64,000 nucleotides of DNA from NCBI RefSeq assembly GCF_026212465.1, contig NC_080055.1, forward strand, positions 19,068,589-19,132,588, written 5' to 3'. A program made the position numbers and the translations under genes. How positions within the stretch are numbered: the first letter of the stretch is position 1; each line of letters starts with the position of its first letter. This DNA is from Amaranthus tricolor (taxonomy: Eukaryota; Streptophyta; Magnoliopsida; Caryophyllales; Amaranthaceae). Positions 22,933 through 33,830 of this stretch are shown piece after piece. The notes beneath the pieces were generated by a model, which made no database searches, was not told where the DNA came from, and saw only the letters and a list, made by a program, of their open reading frames with translations.

Positions 22933-23105
22933 GGAATTTGGAGGGAGTAATTTGGGTATTAAATGGGGTAATTAATTGGTAGGTAGATAGTTAGTAAATG
23001 GTTAAAAGTGGTGGGCCATAGTCCAAAAACAGAAATGATGCATTTTAAGTGGGACGCACTAAAATGAAAAATGTTGCAAATTAAATGGGACAGAGGGTGT
23101 ACATA
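22933..23105. mobile_element. Stowaway-like MITE end(s), fragment
   Basis: GGAGGGAGTA at 22941-22950 and AAATTAAATGGGACAGAGGG at 23079-23098 are right-end types of Stowaway MITEs. The corresponding left ends are absent. The CACTA insertion may have split the MITE from its other half. Confidence 0.45.
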
Positions 23106-23616
23106 CGAATTTACAAATCAATACCAAAAATTGAAGATTGATTGAGTGAGGAATTCAGGAGTAAAGAATTCAGAAGTGAGGAATTGAAGAGTAAAAAAAT
23201 AAAAATTGTATCTATTTAAACTTTTAAAAAAAATAATTACCGTTGCCAACGTCGCCATTGATGAGGTCGATCGAAGAAGATGAAAGGTTGCTGCTTGTCG
23301 ATCTTTGATATTTCGCTTCAATGTTCATTCAAAAGATGAGAGGTAGTATAGCAGGTTTTATTTTCCCAAGAAAAGGAGATTAAAAGGGGAGGAGGAGTTA
23401 TTACATGTCGGGTGAATGTGAAGCTTTCATCTATTTTAATTTTATTATCCCTCTTATTCTTGGGCCTCGGTTTCTTAAATTTTTTCGGCCTAAAACTTTA
23501 TTTTTGGCCTTTTTGAAATACTAGCTTTGAGGCCCCCTACTACACATATTTTCTGATTAATAAAATGGGGCCCTGGACGGTAGCCCTTTGAGAGTACCCT
23601 CAAGGCCGGGCCTGTT
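23106..23616. mobile_element. hAT-type terminus and unassigned flank
   Basis: At the right edge the minus strand reads CAGGCCCGGCCTTGAGGGTA (23615-23596), a Tip100/hAT-like terminal repeat, with ATTTTCTGATTAATAAAATG beside it. The opposite terminus is not seen. The open frame on the minus strand at 23118-23321 is unconvincing. Confidence 0.4.
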
Positions 23617-23619
23617 AAG

Positions 23620-24228
23620 ATGTTAGATCGGATCTGAAAAAAATGATCATCAAGATGCATGAGGAAGTTAATGGTTCTTTGATTTTGTAACTGTTTAGAA
23701 TTTCTTTTGGCGATGTCATAAGTGCAACCGTTGCAAGAACAAGTTAACAGTGGATTAATATTATCAAGTTCATCACATAGAGGTATAGCTTTTGTATAAT
23801 ACTCAGCTATACTAGTTCCTCCTTGAGTAAGTGCTGCTAGATCTTGTTGTATATGGTAAAGTTTAGTTGAACAAGACTAACCAAATCGCTCTTCAAGATT
23901 TAACCAAATGTCCCTTGATGTGCTATAATACATAACCCTCTTTGCAACAGATCTTTCAAGTGAAGTCATAATCCAGCCTATAAGCATCGTATTGTAGCGC
24001 TCCCATGCCTTGTAATAAGAGGAATCCATAGCTGATTTGGCCAATGAACCATCAACAAAAGCCATTTTGTTTTTAGACACAAGACCAATGATTAGAAATC
24101 TCTTCCAATCAGCAAATCCTACTCCATTAAAAGGCTTAGTAACAATTTTTCATAGTGGAATGATCCGAAGGATGAAGTTAATAAATGCTACCAGAATTTT
24201 GTGTTGGATCCATTTGATTTTCAATCAT
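23620..24228 (-). pseudogene. Copia gag fragment
   Basis: From ATG 24228 (MIENQMDPTQNSG) the minus strand reads, with a few stops, KPFNGVGFADWKRFLIIGLV, NKMAFVDGSLAKS, YKAWERYNTMLIGWIMTSLE, DIWLNLEERFG and, after a stop, LYHIQQDLAALTQGGTSIAE, YYTKAIPLCDEL and FLMHLDDHFFQIRSNIL. This is the UBN2/Retrotran gag_3 domain of RE-type copia elements. It breaks off at the hAT-like terminus at about 23616. No pol remains. Confidence 0.85.
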
Positions 24229-24375
24229 GATGAAGTATAGATTGAATAAGAAAACAGAAATAATTAGAAACATAAAGTTTGTTTAGAATAAATTGCAAAA
24301 AAATCAGAAACTTAAAAACTTAGAGAAGAATTCATATGAAAATTTGGAGATTGAGAAAAAAAAGATGCAGGATCA

Positions 24376-24389
24376 CTGCTCTGATACCA
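24376..24389 (-). promoter_or_regulatory. Primer binding site of the copia fragment
   Basis: The minus strand reads TGGTATCAGAGCAG, an exact copia-type initiator Met tRNA site, directly abutting the LTR end at 24390. Confidence 0.85.
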
Positions 24390-24667
24390 TGAAAAAATCA
24401 AGAACATTCAAGCTACAACAAGGCTAAATAAAAGTGTTTTCATTGTTGTATTACATCAGGAGTAAAAGAATAAGGAGAATGAATTGAATATGTACGGATA
24501 TATATACATCACAAAAGTAAAATAAGAAAGTTAAGATATCAATGCTATGGTGGCACGTTAATAACAAAATCTTGTTGAGCACAACAGCAGTTTGTTGAAG
24601 TTTGTTATGAAGCCTGGTATCATGTGTGGTGCTGGTACAACCATTATAGTGTGGAGTAGTAGTAGTA
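24390..24667 (-). repeat. 5' LTR of the copia fragment (at least ~280 bp)
   Basis: On the minus strand it ends TTGATTTTTTCA just before the primer site. The outer end is near TGTTAATACTAC (24673), but the hAT MITE insertion sits exactly there, so the true outer border may continue beyond 25207. The sequence TGCTCTGATACCATG at the inner edge is the familiar copia junction. Confidence 0.6.
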
Positions 24668-24675
24668 TTAACAAT

Positions 24676-25198
24676 AGAGGTGAAAGTTCGATTTTGGTTT
24701 GGATTCGATACAAATCCAAATCAAACCGTATAAATTTCGGTTTTGATATTTTTAGTCCAAATCCAAATTGAACTGAACCAAATTTTAAAATACCAATCCA
24801 AATTGAACTAAATAGACCGAATTGCACTGATTTGTATATTTTGCACCGAAAATCAAATTTGCATGTACTGATTTAAACTTATTCTTTCTAAAGCTCCTAA
24901 ATAGATATTAATAATTTTAGGATTTTATATTTGAACAAGTAAAAAACTTTTAACAAAAATCTAAAAATAAGGCAAAAAATTCAAACAAATCAAATGGAAG
25001 ACATAACATGCCTTTAACATTTCGGTTTTTCGATTTTTTGATGTTGTTGGGCCCTAAACCGAGTCCAAATCGAACACCGAATTATAATTAAAATTCAGTC
25101 CAAACAAAACCAAATTTAAAATATAGTCAAACCAAATAACTTATTCGATTTAGTTTGGTTCGGTGTTCGATTTTTCACCAAATTACTTACACCCCTAG
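24676..25198. mobile_element. Non-autonomous hAT element (523 bp) with perfect 8-bp duplication
   Basis: TTAACAAT flanks the element at 24668-24675 and 25199-25206. The ends are imperfect inverted repeats: left AGAGGTGAAAGTTCGATTTT, right (reverse strand) CTAGGGGTGTAAGTAATTTG. The interior alternates GGTTTGGATTCG / CCAAATCCAAATC phrases on both strands. No coding sequence. The 8-bp duplication and the terminal form fit hAT. Confidence 0.85.
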
Positions 25199-25206
25199 TT
25201 AACAAT

Positions 25207-26187
25207 TATAATTACCATAACAAAGTGATGATTTAACTTTTCATGATTTTCTAAACGTAAGTTCATTTACCAATAATAGACTTTAAGCATATTATGATTG
25301 GTGAAAAACCAACCAAAAATGTGTTGATGAGTTGATCTTGAATTCACTTGAACTAATTACAGTTGTGACCCAATTGAAACACAAATTTAGCGTACACTTT
25401 TAACTTAAGTTTGAAATTTAGCCAATGATCCAATTGTCAAATATTTAAATTTTAGTTCGAATAAACTTGATTTTAAATTTATATTTAACATAAAATATAA
25501 GATTGTCAAAAATAAAAAGGGTTGGATGGGGTTGGAGTCGAGTCGGAGTATCAATATTTTTACGATTCACCAATACTCTGGCTGATTTTTTTACTCATAT
25601 TATTCGATCGGATTAAATTTTTTGATTTCGGTTGGAACAGGATAGAATTCATATTGAATAGTCATATCTAGTTTTAACTAATTAAGAGAATTCTTTAAGC
25701 CCCATGGAAATTAAAAGATATCAGCATAAATTGTTAAATATTCGAAATAGGCCTACACGAATCTAAAATTAAAGGGAAAACAAGCTAGACAGAAGGCAAA
25801 AAGAGATTATACAAGGAAGAAGAATAGTAATCAGAATGCAGGATGCAGCATGCAGCATGCAGCATGCACAGCAGAATCTATTAAAAAAAATACCCCTTAA
25901 TTTTATTTATGAACATGGAGAATTCAGACTTGTAAAACTATAAACAGAAGCATTAATTACAAACGACATTTAGTGCGGCTCTACAACCCAAAAAATGCGA
26001 GACATTAATTGAGAAAGCAACCTATTAATAGAATTACTGATCCACTAAAAAACAGCTTCTCCATGTACTGCTACGTAGTACATACTCACAGTACTAGGAC
26101 TACTTCTTTTAATAGTAGTAGGAGTATCAACCAACAATAACACTGCAATTATTACTCTAATTATACTTTTATAACTAATAATTTTTA
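25207..26187. other. Intergenic, no gene seen
   Basis: AT-rich. Contains a GCAGCATGCAGCATGCAGCA microrepeat at 25846-25865. Nothing codes here. Confidence 0.5.
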
Positions 26188-26416
26188 CTCCCTCCTATAA
26201 TTTGCATCACAGAAAGGATTGTTTTTTTTTTTAAGAAAAAAGTGGATAATTATAATAATTGCATAGAAAATAATAAATTATATAGATGAAATTAAAAGAG
26301 AGTTAAAATATATGAATGAAATTAAAAGTAAGTGGTGGGTCATAGTCTAAAAATCGAAATGAAGCCAATTAATTAGGACGGACCAAAATGCTGCAAATTA
26401 AATGGAACGGCGGGAA
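26188..26416. mobile_element. Stowaway-like MITE
   Basis: TA at 26186-26187, then CTCCCTCCTATAATTTGCAT. The right end reads, on the other strand, TTCCCGCCGTTCCATTTAAT, followed by TA at 26417-26418. Length about 229 bp. TA duplication and CTCCCTCC ends are Stowaway traits. Confidence 0.65.
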
Positions 26417-26418
26417 TA

Positions 26419-26640
26419 CTCCTTTGTCCTTCTCATATTGCACCTAATATAAAATGGGTGAAATTTAGTGAAACAGGAAATCAAATTAAAAAATAAAACA
26501 AAAATAGGTAGTGGATAGAAATAAATGATTAAAATGTTGTAGATGAGAACTAAAGGAGAGTGAGACCATTGTACAAAAAGAAAATAGTGCAAAATCATTA
26601 AAACAAATTAAAAAAAAAGGTGCAAAATGAGAAAAGCAAA
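26419..26640. mobile_element. Second Stowaway-like MITE, adjacent
   Basis: Starts CTCCTTTGTCCTTCTCATAT right after the previous MITE's TA. The right end GTGCAAAATGAGAAAAGCAA (26609-26630) pairs roughly with the left ATTGCAC/CTTCTCAT region. The exact right border is uncertain. Confidence 0.5.
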
Positions 26641-27609
26641 TACAAAAATATATACTACTTCCTTTGTTTTACTATACTTGCTAAATTTGACTTAAAATTT
26701 TTTAAAAATTAATATTATGAAAGTATACAATTAACGATTCAACCAAGATTCCACACGCCTATATTTTTTTTCACATTCTAGCAACAATAAATAAATCAAT
26801 CATAAACGATAAATAATATCAATAACCGTAATGTAGCGAGTATTCCAAAATGGAAGAATTACATTATTACACCCTTTTGAAGTTAGCATTTTGAGTTAGA
26901 TAATTTGGTCATTATATTAAATTAAAAATATTGTTTAATCATCCATTTATTTGCATATGCTTTTCTCAAATATAATTTACGAATTTTAGTGCTAAAATTT
27001 GATTATAATTTTTCATTGATTTATATGAAAAAACATAATATTCATAAGGAATGTTGATAGATTCGTCTCAATATTTATTTTCTAAATATCAATTTTTTTT
27101 ATATTTTTAATAACTCAATTAAAATTATTTGATTTTTAAATTTATATTAGAATTTATAAATAAAAATAAATGAAAAAAACAAATAAAAATAGAGGGATTA
27201 CTTACAAATTATAATCAAAAACTTGTATTTTAGTGATTAATTATGTAGCTTTTGACCTCCCATAAAAAAGTAGTTTTTGAACTACTGCATGAAAATTCAA
27301 ATTTTAGAACCAAGTTTTTAGTTGATAATATTATTGAGCTCCTGTAGCTTACGACTTTTGATTAGTCGTTGACTATTCTCAAACCTAAACACATTATTTT
27401 CTTCAAAATGAGGGGTAAGGTGGAGGATGAAAAAAATGAGGGGTAAGGTGGTGAACGAAAATTCAAATCTATTTAACTAAATCAACTCAACTAAAAGTTT
27501 AAATTAATAGTTGAGGTTAAACATTTAATTTAATTAAATGAGCAGTAGTTGAAATTCGAACTCATGACTAAAACCTTCTTCCTCCTTCATCTTCCTCTCC
27601 ATTTGAACA
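26641..27609. other. AT-rich intergenic, possible decayed MITE
   Basis: CTTCCTTTGTTTTACTATAC at 26657 resembles a Stowaway left end, with a possible partner near 26850. No coding sequence. Confidence 0.4.
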
Positions 27610-28495
27610 CTATTTTAATTGTTGTAAGTTTTTAATTTTTTGTCTTTGATTTACTTTCTCATTATTAGTTTAATCTTTCCTTATTAAATTTGTATTAGTT
27701 TAATGTTTCCTTATCATACTTCAATTGTTTTCTTAGAAATTGTCATTTAATAAATTGTTCTTCCTATTTTGTCTCTTGGATCTTTAATTGTGTATTTTAT
27801 AGTTTAATTATTGTTTTTCCATTCAAATTTCATTATTATCATCTTTTATCATGTTTAGTATCATCTCAGGGTTCGTGTTCATTGTTTCCACCATTAATAG
27901 TGAGTAGACACATTTTCTAGGGTTAGGGTTTGAATCTATAATTGAAGTATGATTTGATGATTGAAAGTGTCTATGAAATTAGAATTAAAGTGATTGAATT
28001 GTGCCAATAACCGTAAATTAAATATGCTTTGTTGAACTAGTCAAATGAACTAGCGTGTGAGATTATGTTCAATTTTGCTCTAGGGTAAATTTTAGTTAAA
28101 TTCTTATTAATTAGTTCAACAAAACTAGTGTGTGAGAATTGAATTAGTAGGGTCTAAATCTAATAGTTAATCAACAGAGCGAGAATTTGAGATTAACAAG
28201 ATCATATTTAATCACATAATTAATCCGACATTTCATAGACGCTAATAAGAAAATCTTACAAGAATTTAGGGGATTCTCAACGCCCTAGATCTTTAACATA
28301 TAGCTTTAAACCCATTTCTTATTGCATTTTTTAGTTTCTCAGTCAAAACGACCAATCAACTTTTTTTCTCTTCAAGCAATATAATTAGTAGAGATTAGCA
28401 AGTTACTTGTCCTAGCTTTCTTTTATTCGACCCGAATCTACACGTACATCGTGTGCTTACGGTTAAATAAAATTTAATTTGCACATCAAAGATTT
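27610..28495 (+). repeat. Athila/Tat-type gypsy LTR fragment, plus orientation
   Basis: Shares ordered phrases with the reverse complement of the LTR at 39575-41182: CTCAGGGTTCGTGTTCATTG, AGGGTTAGGGTTTGAATC, GTCTATGAAATTAGAATTAA, ACTAGTGTGTGAGAATTGAA, ATAGTTAATCAACAGAGCGA and TTGAGATTAACAAGATCAT. It ends in CGTGTGCTTACGGTTAAATA, near the LTR 3' end, without a primer site. It is therefore a truncated or solo LTR of the same family in opposite orientation. Confidence 0.75.
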
Positions 28496-28559
28496 ACCGC
28501 AAATACATGTAGATACATAATGGTTATGGTAAACTAAAAATATTATAAGATTTCTAAAT

Positions 28560-28790
28560 ATAAGATGGAAATTACAGAAATGCGTATGCTGGGGTGGATG
28601 TATGCGGTCATGCTATGATGGATAGAATCAAGAATCAAGAGTTTAGAGAAAAAGACATTGGACGCCCCGTGAGGAGGATCGAGAGAATCATAGTGGAGGA
28701 TTTGCGGAAAACTTTGGAGAACGTGGAAGGCACAAATAAAAATTGTCCTACTTGAATTACACCTCTCTAAGAACCTGACCAGATATAGAA
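28560..28790 (+). pseudogene. RTE-type LINE, 3' end of reverse transcriptase ORF
   Basis: Read in two frames: EMRMLGWMY, then GHAMMDRIKNQEFREK, then PVRRIERIIVEDLRKTLENV. This resembles the common RTE-clade C-terminus (E-M-R-M-L-R-W-M, D-R-I-K-N, P-V-R-R). Only about 75 codons remain and there are frameshifts. No poly(A) tail identified. Confidence 0.65.
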
Positions 28791-28949
28791 GTAGTTTGAA
28801 GCACCTTGTTCATGTCTTACACTATTGATACTTTCTCGCTTACCTATTAGGGTTCTTGTTCTTTGTCTTTTACATATCACTCTTTTACCTATTTGTATTA
28901 CCTAGTTTTTAGTTTTGTTTATTTGTTTTCTTATTCATATTTATTTTTA

Positions 28950-29204
28950 GAATAATTTGCGAATTAAAAGCCTTAAAGTTTAGCACATTTGCGAATTACA
29001 GCCACCAAAGTATCAAAGTTTACAGGTTCAAGCGAAAAAACATAAAACTCCGACCACTTAACCTAAAATTCTGTCCACAAAACTGTGTTTTGATCTGAAT
29101 CTATAAACTTTGATACTTAGGTAGTTGTAATTCACAAAAACGTAACATTGAAGCTGTAATTTGCAAAAGTGCTAAACTTTAAGTCCTTAATTTATAAATT
29201 ATCC
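28950..29204. mobile_element. MULE-type MITE (255 bp) with 9-bp duplication
   Basis: TTATTTTTA occurs at 28941-28949 and 29205-29213. The ends are long imperfect inverted repeats of about 50 bp, left GAATAATTTGCGAATTAAAA and right (reverse strand) GGATAATTTATAAATTAAGG, both continuing into CTTAAAGTTTAGCAC. The 9-bp duplication and the G start suit a Mutator-like MITE. Non-coding. Confidence 0.75.
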
Positions 29205-29482
29205 TTATTTTTATTTTATGATAAAGGTCAAGCCTTTGTTGTAAAATGCGAGCTTGCGAATTCTGGTTCACTTTTTCCTTTACGTTGCAAGTATCCATCT
29301 GTCTGAAAATCATTCTGAAGCCGATAGATTCTTTGGTCACATCCTCCTTTATGGGTATGAGTTGCTTTCTTTCTTATATCCCCATACCCTGATCATAGTT
29401 TTTATGAACTGAATACATTAGTTACGATGTTGATCGATGATAGCGATCATGATGTAAATTAAAAATAAACACAATCCTTAAA

Positions 29483-29520
29483 CATCGCCACCCTTTTCAT
29501 TTTATCGCCAACCCCCTTAA
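29483..29520 (+). repeat. MULE left terminal inverted repeat
   Basis: CATCGCCACCCTTTTCATTT followed by TATCGCCAACCCCC. It pairs with the reverse strand of 33831-33864, which reads CATCGCTACATCTTTTATTT then TATCGCCACCTCC. The outermost bases on this side have diverged. Confidence 0.75.
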
Positions 29521-30168
29521 TGATATTAAGATTTTGTCCCTGGACTTAAAGTTTCTTACATATACTCTAACCTCACTAAATAACACCTTTATTACACTTA
29601 AAAAACAAAATTACAACATAAAATTTTTGGAGCAAAAGCTAAGGAATTCAATCCGCAAACAAATAATTGAGGTAATTTTTATTCAAATCATATTATTTTT
29701 TAAAAAAAAAAGGAAAAAAAAAGGGAGTTGCACGCGACTCGGCCGCTGGTCAGTCGCACAAAACCCGCGAGTCGGCCGCGGCTCAGTCGCACAAAACGTA
29801 TTGAATTCCATCCACGTATTGAATCCCATCTACATGTGTAGTTGAACTAAATAATGATGTACACAATGTGTTACACTATGGACTATCTAAATTTACAACA
29901 TCTTCAGCGATGTTATTACATTGTGGTGGTCGTGGCCCGTATAGTCTATTCCAAAGAAAAATCATGCTACTAAAATGTGTTTCTATATGTCTGGAAGAAT
30001 TGTCAACTACTTCTCTTCATGATTGCTGGACTGGCGACGGTGGAGATGAATCATCGTTTATTAATAGTTGAACAAAATGATTTCTATTCACCCAACATAT
30101 ATGTATAACTTTATTTACACTATGCACACACGCTGCTTTCCTTAACGGAAGAACCAAACAGTTGTACA
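29521..30168. other. MULE 3' flank with GTCGCAC motifs
   Basis: Non-coding or 3' UTR side of the MULE. CAGTCGCACAAAAC occurs at 29752-29765 and 29786-29799, around CGCGAGTCGGCCGCGGCTCA. The same GTCGCAC motif recurs in the 5' leader at 33395-33480. Confidence 0.5.
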
Positions 30169-30582
30169 TCAGATTACCGTCAGCAGAACCATAATAAACA
30201 ATGCCATCGGTATTTTCATCCAGTGAATATAAGGAGCAGGTTCATTTCTGTGTGAACCAATTCTGAATATAGCATTGTCTAACGCCTGCTCCGATAGATA
30301 CACACATAGGTATTGCTCTCTGTTCATTTGCATTTCCATGCACATTGCACGTCTTAAAAGAGGCCATGCCTCCTTGCCTCCCAATTCTGTGACGAAAATA
30401 GCTCTAAAACCACAGTTACCATCACCTATAACATCATTCGAATCAAACAAGTAAGGAGGGAGAATGTGCGGGATGTGATTTGGCCATGGAAACAATGAAA
30501 AATCACGATCTACTGGATCATCTGCAATTATTGAAAATAAGGTTAGTAAGATTAAGCTGTAACAAACTAATTTAAATAACAA
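30169..30582 (-). pseudogene. OTU cysteine protease domain of the MULE gene
   Basis: Carries DVIGDGNCGFRAIF, the Asp-Gly-Asn-Cys core of OTU deubiquitinases (catalytic Cys in NCGFRA), followed by WPLLRRAMCMEM and YLSEQALDNAIFRIGS, and the WMKIPM / IMVLLTVI region where the catalytic His (typically near a W-M-x(n)-P...H block) should follow. I cannot see that His clearly, because the frame ends at 30169. It lies downstream of the transposase and the Arg/Ser-rich linker on the same strand, with a probable intron or frame break at about 30583. This arrangement is typical of plant MULE and FAR1-related genes fused to OTU domains. Confidence 0.8.
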
Positions 30583-30588
30583 GGAAAG

Positions 30589-30960
30589 TCATGTACCGGA
30601 TAAGTTGAAACTAAACTTAATGCCAATTGAGGATTGTGTTTCCCGATCACTAGATCTACCACTGGATCTCCCACGGGATAAAGATCTAGACCCTCGACCA
30701 CGAGAAGATGATCTACTATATTCAAATGCGGTTTTATTTCTTCTAAGGGTTTTGCTTGTGGTTGGTCTTCCCTTTCTAGGTGAGCTTGCGTATGGCTCAG
30801 GTATATCGGCTCCATCAGGGTGTAATTCATGTTCAAGTACATGAGACAAGCGTCGTACAACAGCTGGATCAGCTTGTAAGACTTCATCGACCAACGATTG
30901 AAAGTACTCTTTGTCATCGGTGTTTGTGTGCCGTACTCCTTCGTTGGTGTCATCTCCTAC
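30589..30960 (-). pseudogene. MULE gene linker: Arg/Ser-rich region
   Basis: Reads VLQADPAVVRRLSHVLEHEL, PYASSPRKGRPTTSKTLRRN, KTAFEYSRSSSRGRGSRSLS and RGRSSGRSSDRETQSS. RKGRPTTSKTLRRNKTAFE is the AT-hook-like block usually seen at the C-terminal side of plant MULE transposases, just before an RS-rich tail. It connects the transposase to the OTU domain. There are small frame changes at both ends. Confidence 0.75.
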
Positions 30961-30997
30961 CTTTGTTTACGTCAAAGTACTCTAGAATGGATGAATG

Positions 30998-32690
30998 TCA
31001 TCCAAATACAAAGCACCTTCTGAACCAATCGACGGATATATATATAACAAGCACACGGAAATCCATGGGTGCTTGAAGTACACAACCGCATTTGTTAAGT
31101 ACATAATCACCCAAATCTAACATACGGTTATGGTCAAGCCGCAACTTCTCCAAGGCAAAAATAAATACATGGCGATATGAAGGTCCAAAGAAATGATGTC
31201 GCAACGACCTTGAAATAGAATTCATGGATTCCTGTAGCGCTTGTCAAATCCTGGCTTGCTGGTTTGTTATCTATGCGTGTGCCCTTTTAAACAGGGTATC
31301 AAATGAGCTATTACCGCTACCAAAATAATACTTGAAAGATGAGTGTTGGCTTTCAACTCTGCTGTTAGTCTGGTTACCCATGTGTAAACAGTCATTCGTC
31401 CATGCACGCACAAATTTCTCTTTAAGTGGAATCCATGTTCTAGCCAAGTATCGAACGACCTTTCTGTTCCTAACCGATCAGGTAGTCACAATCGATTGTC
31501 ATCTCTCTTCAAATTCGTCGAGTGTAGAATTTTAAACCAAGGGGTTCCATCTACTTTTCCTGAATACATGCCCTTGTTGATTTCTTTTCCCGCCACACAA
31601 CTTGTCCACCATGCTCTCAACGTCGTTGGCAATATTCCATATGCATAACATCTACATTAAATACAACATTGAATGTAATTAAGACATATTTAATAAAGAG
31701 AACGACAATAATTAATCAACAAAACCTTTTTACCTGGGAAGACGTCACGAATTCCTGCAGATAAACCCTCATCTCGATCAGTGACAATGACGCTAGGAGT
31801 CTGAGTTGTGCCAAAAATATCTCTCAATCCCTATAACACCTACAAATACGACACAGCCGCCTAATCTCGCATCAAACAGAACGCAACCAAGAAGTTGTGA
31901 TTGGTTGGCGTCATTCCGATTACTTCCACAGTGGCCACTTTTGTTTGTTTGTTTTGTACGTTGTATCTATCAACACAACATACGGCCACGTACGTATCAT
32001 TTTGATTGAGGTAGGATTTGCAACTAATAATCTGCTCAAATCCCCTTCACTATCCAAGTCTGTCCAAACCACGTAATTATGCTCTGTGGCCATATAAACA
32101 CAGTGTTGAAGGGGAGTCCTACCCTCCATCTCTTCTCTTCTAATTGACTGTCTAACATTGTATATTTGATTCATACTAGTAAAAAAAACCGGGAAAATTT
32201 TCTCTAATTGAAGTCATGATAAAGGCAGGTTGCATGCCGGTTGCATTAAGCTGTCGTATGTGCTGCCGAATATTTACATTCAACCTATTTTCCCTTACAT
32301 GACCATCTTTGTACACTAAAAATCGGTGGTTATGTCTACCTTTTTCCCCAGGACACACCCTCAGCGTCCAAGGTGTTTCTCCTGGTTTACGACTACTTGC
32401 TACAATCATAAATTTACACCGACATGTTCTACTTTTAGAAACAGGTCGGGTAGCATTATCTAAGTTATGCAAATCACCCCTAATATTACCATAGCAATGA
32501 CATCTTAAATACAAACTAACTCTAGTTAGTCCTTCTTTTTATTTATAAGAAGCACGTGTAAATTGAAAATTAATTGTTATTGCTATCTCATCGGCCCAAC
32601 TATGTAATTCATCTACGGAATCAAATTGTCTATCCGTAACAAATCTACCAGAGTAATTTACATTGTCTCCTAAATTTTCAAAGTCCTGCA
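30998..32690 (-). pseudogene. MULE transposase (zinc-finger and catalytic regions), broken
   Basis: From 32685 down: FDSVDELHSWADEIAITINF, FTRASYK, a stop at 32541-32539, then LYLRCHCYGNIRGDLHN, RTCRCKFMIVAS, TPWTLRVCPGEKGRHNHRF (WRKY/GCM1-type C...C...HNH finger) and ENFPGFF. A frameshift at a run of A/T (about 32180) is followed by NQIYNVRQSIRREEMEGRTP, VWTDLDSEGDLSRLLVANP and WPYVVLIDTTYKTNKQKWPL (first catalytic Asp in LIDTTYKTN), then SVIVTDRDEGL (second Asp), CYAYGILPTTLRAWW and RVESQHSYFK. It ends SISRSLRHHFFGPSYRHVF (31225-30998). Domain order is complete. Several stops and frame breaks make it non-functional. Confidence 0.85.
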
Positions 32691-33062
32691 AATTTAAAAT
32701 ATAAAATAAACCATACATTCGGTTATTAAAAAATTATACATACAAACATTAATAATAAAAATATTCAACAATAAATAAAAATTATAATTTACTTTAATAG
32801 TTAATATTAAAATAATAATAATACAAATTAATATTAAATAAAAAATATAATTTAATTCAATAATTAATATTAAAATAGTAACAATACAAAATATAAAATA
32901 AAATAATTGCAATAATAATAAAACAAATTAATATTAAATAATAAGAAAAAAAAATAATATATAATTATAAATTATTTAAATTGATAAATAAGATATTAAT
33001 AATATAAATTATAAATTATTTAAATTAATAATAATAATAATAATAACAATACTAATAATAAT

Positions 33063-33122
<60 letters not shown>

Positions 33123-33126
33123 TAAT

Positions 33127-33212
<86 letters not shown>

Positions 33213-33535
33213 GAATAATAATAGTAGTAAAATAATAAGAAAATAATAATAAATTACAAATTAATAATATAAATAATTTACTACAACGTATATTAAATAA
33301 TTATAATTTATATTACTAAATAAATAAAATATTACTTTTATAATTTACATAATAATAATGTAAATAATCAAAAAAAATAAATAAATAAAGCAGGAGTCGC
33401 ACAAAACGTGCAAGTGGACGATGGAGTAGTCGCACAAAACGTGCCACACCTCCGTAGTCCACTCGCACGTTTTGTGCGACTCCTCCTTTTTTTTAAAAAA
33501 AAAAAACAGCTATTCAGATTGATTTAAGTACGTAC
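32686..33535 (-). other. Predicted intron 1 of the MULE gene, with microsatellites
   Basis: The donor CGG|GTACGTACTT (33535) and the acceptor AAATTTGCAG|GAC (32686) join two in-phase coding pieces. The 850-bp intron is very AT-rich. It includes (AAT)n at about 33020-33120, (AAC)n at 33125-33178 and more (AAT)n to 33220, then the GTCGCAC hairpin (33395-33485). Confidence 0.7.
33395..33485. repeat. Inverted repeat (hairpin) in the MULE 5' intron
   Basis: GGAGTCGCACAAAACGTGCA at 33392-33411 pairs with the reverse complement of GCACGTTTTGTGCGACTCC at 33464-33482. AGTGGAC pairs with GTCCACT just inside. A third copy, AGTCGCACAAAACGTGCCAC, lies in the loop. Confidence 0.8.
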
Positions 33536-33568
33536 CCGATCCGATTTATAGTCGCTTTCGTTAGCCAT
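33536..33568 (-). pseudogene. Exon 1 of the MULE transposase gene
   Basis: Starts at ATG 33568-33566 and encodes MANESDYKSDR, then meets a strong donor GTACGT. The downstream exon (from 32685) continues in phase with DFENLGDN. A short acidic first exon of this kind is common in FAR1/MULE genes. This is the best start because the previous in-frame sequence has no other Met close by. Confidence 0.6.
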
Positions 33569-33830
33569 AGTAAATTGATTCCAGCAATCAGCTTGTTAAA
33601 AAACAAAGAACGCTTTTAGAGAGATTTTGGAGACATAGAACCGTGTTTGAATTCGTATATCATGCAAGGGCGCTATTGAAAATTCAATACATATAGGGTC
33701 GCGATAAAAATGTTCGGGATTACGTTTAAACTTTAAATTTAATGTTTTTAAAGTGATAATAATGTTATTAAGTGAGATTTATATTTGTTAAGCAAATTTT
33801 AAATTCAGGGGCAAAAATCGTAATTTCAAT

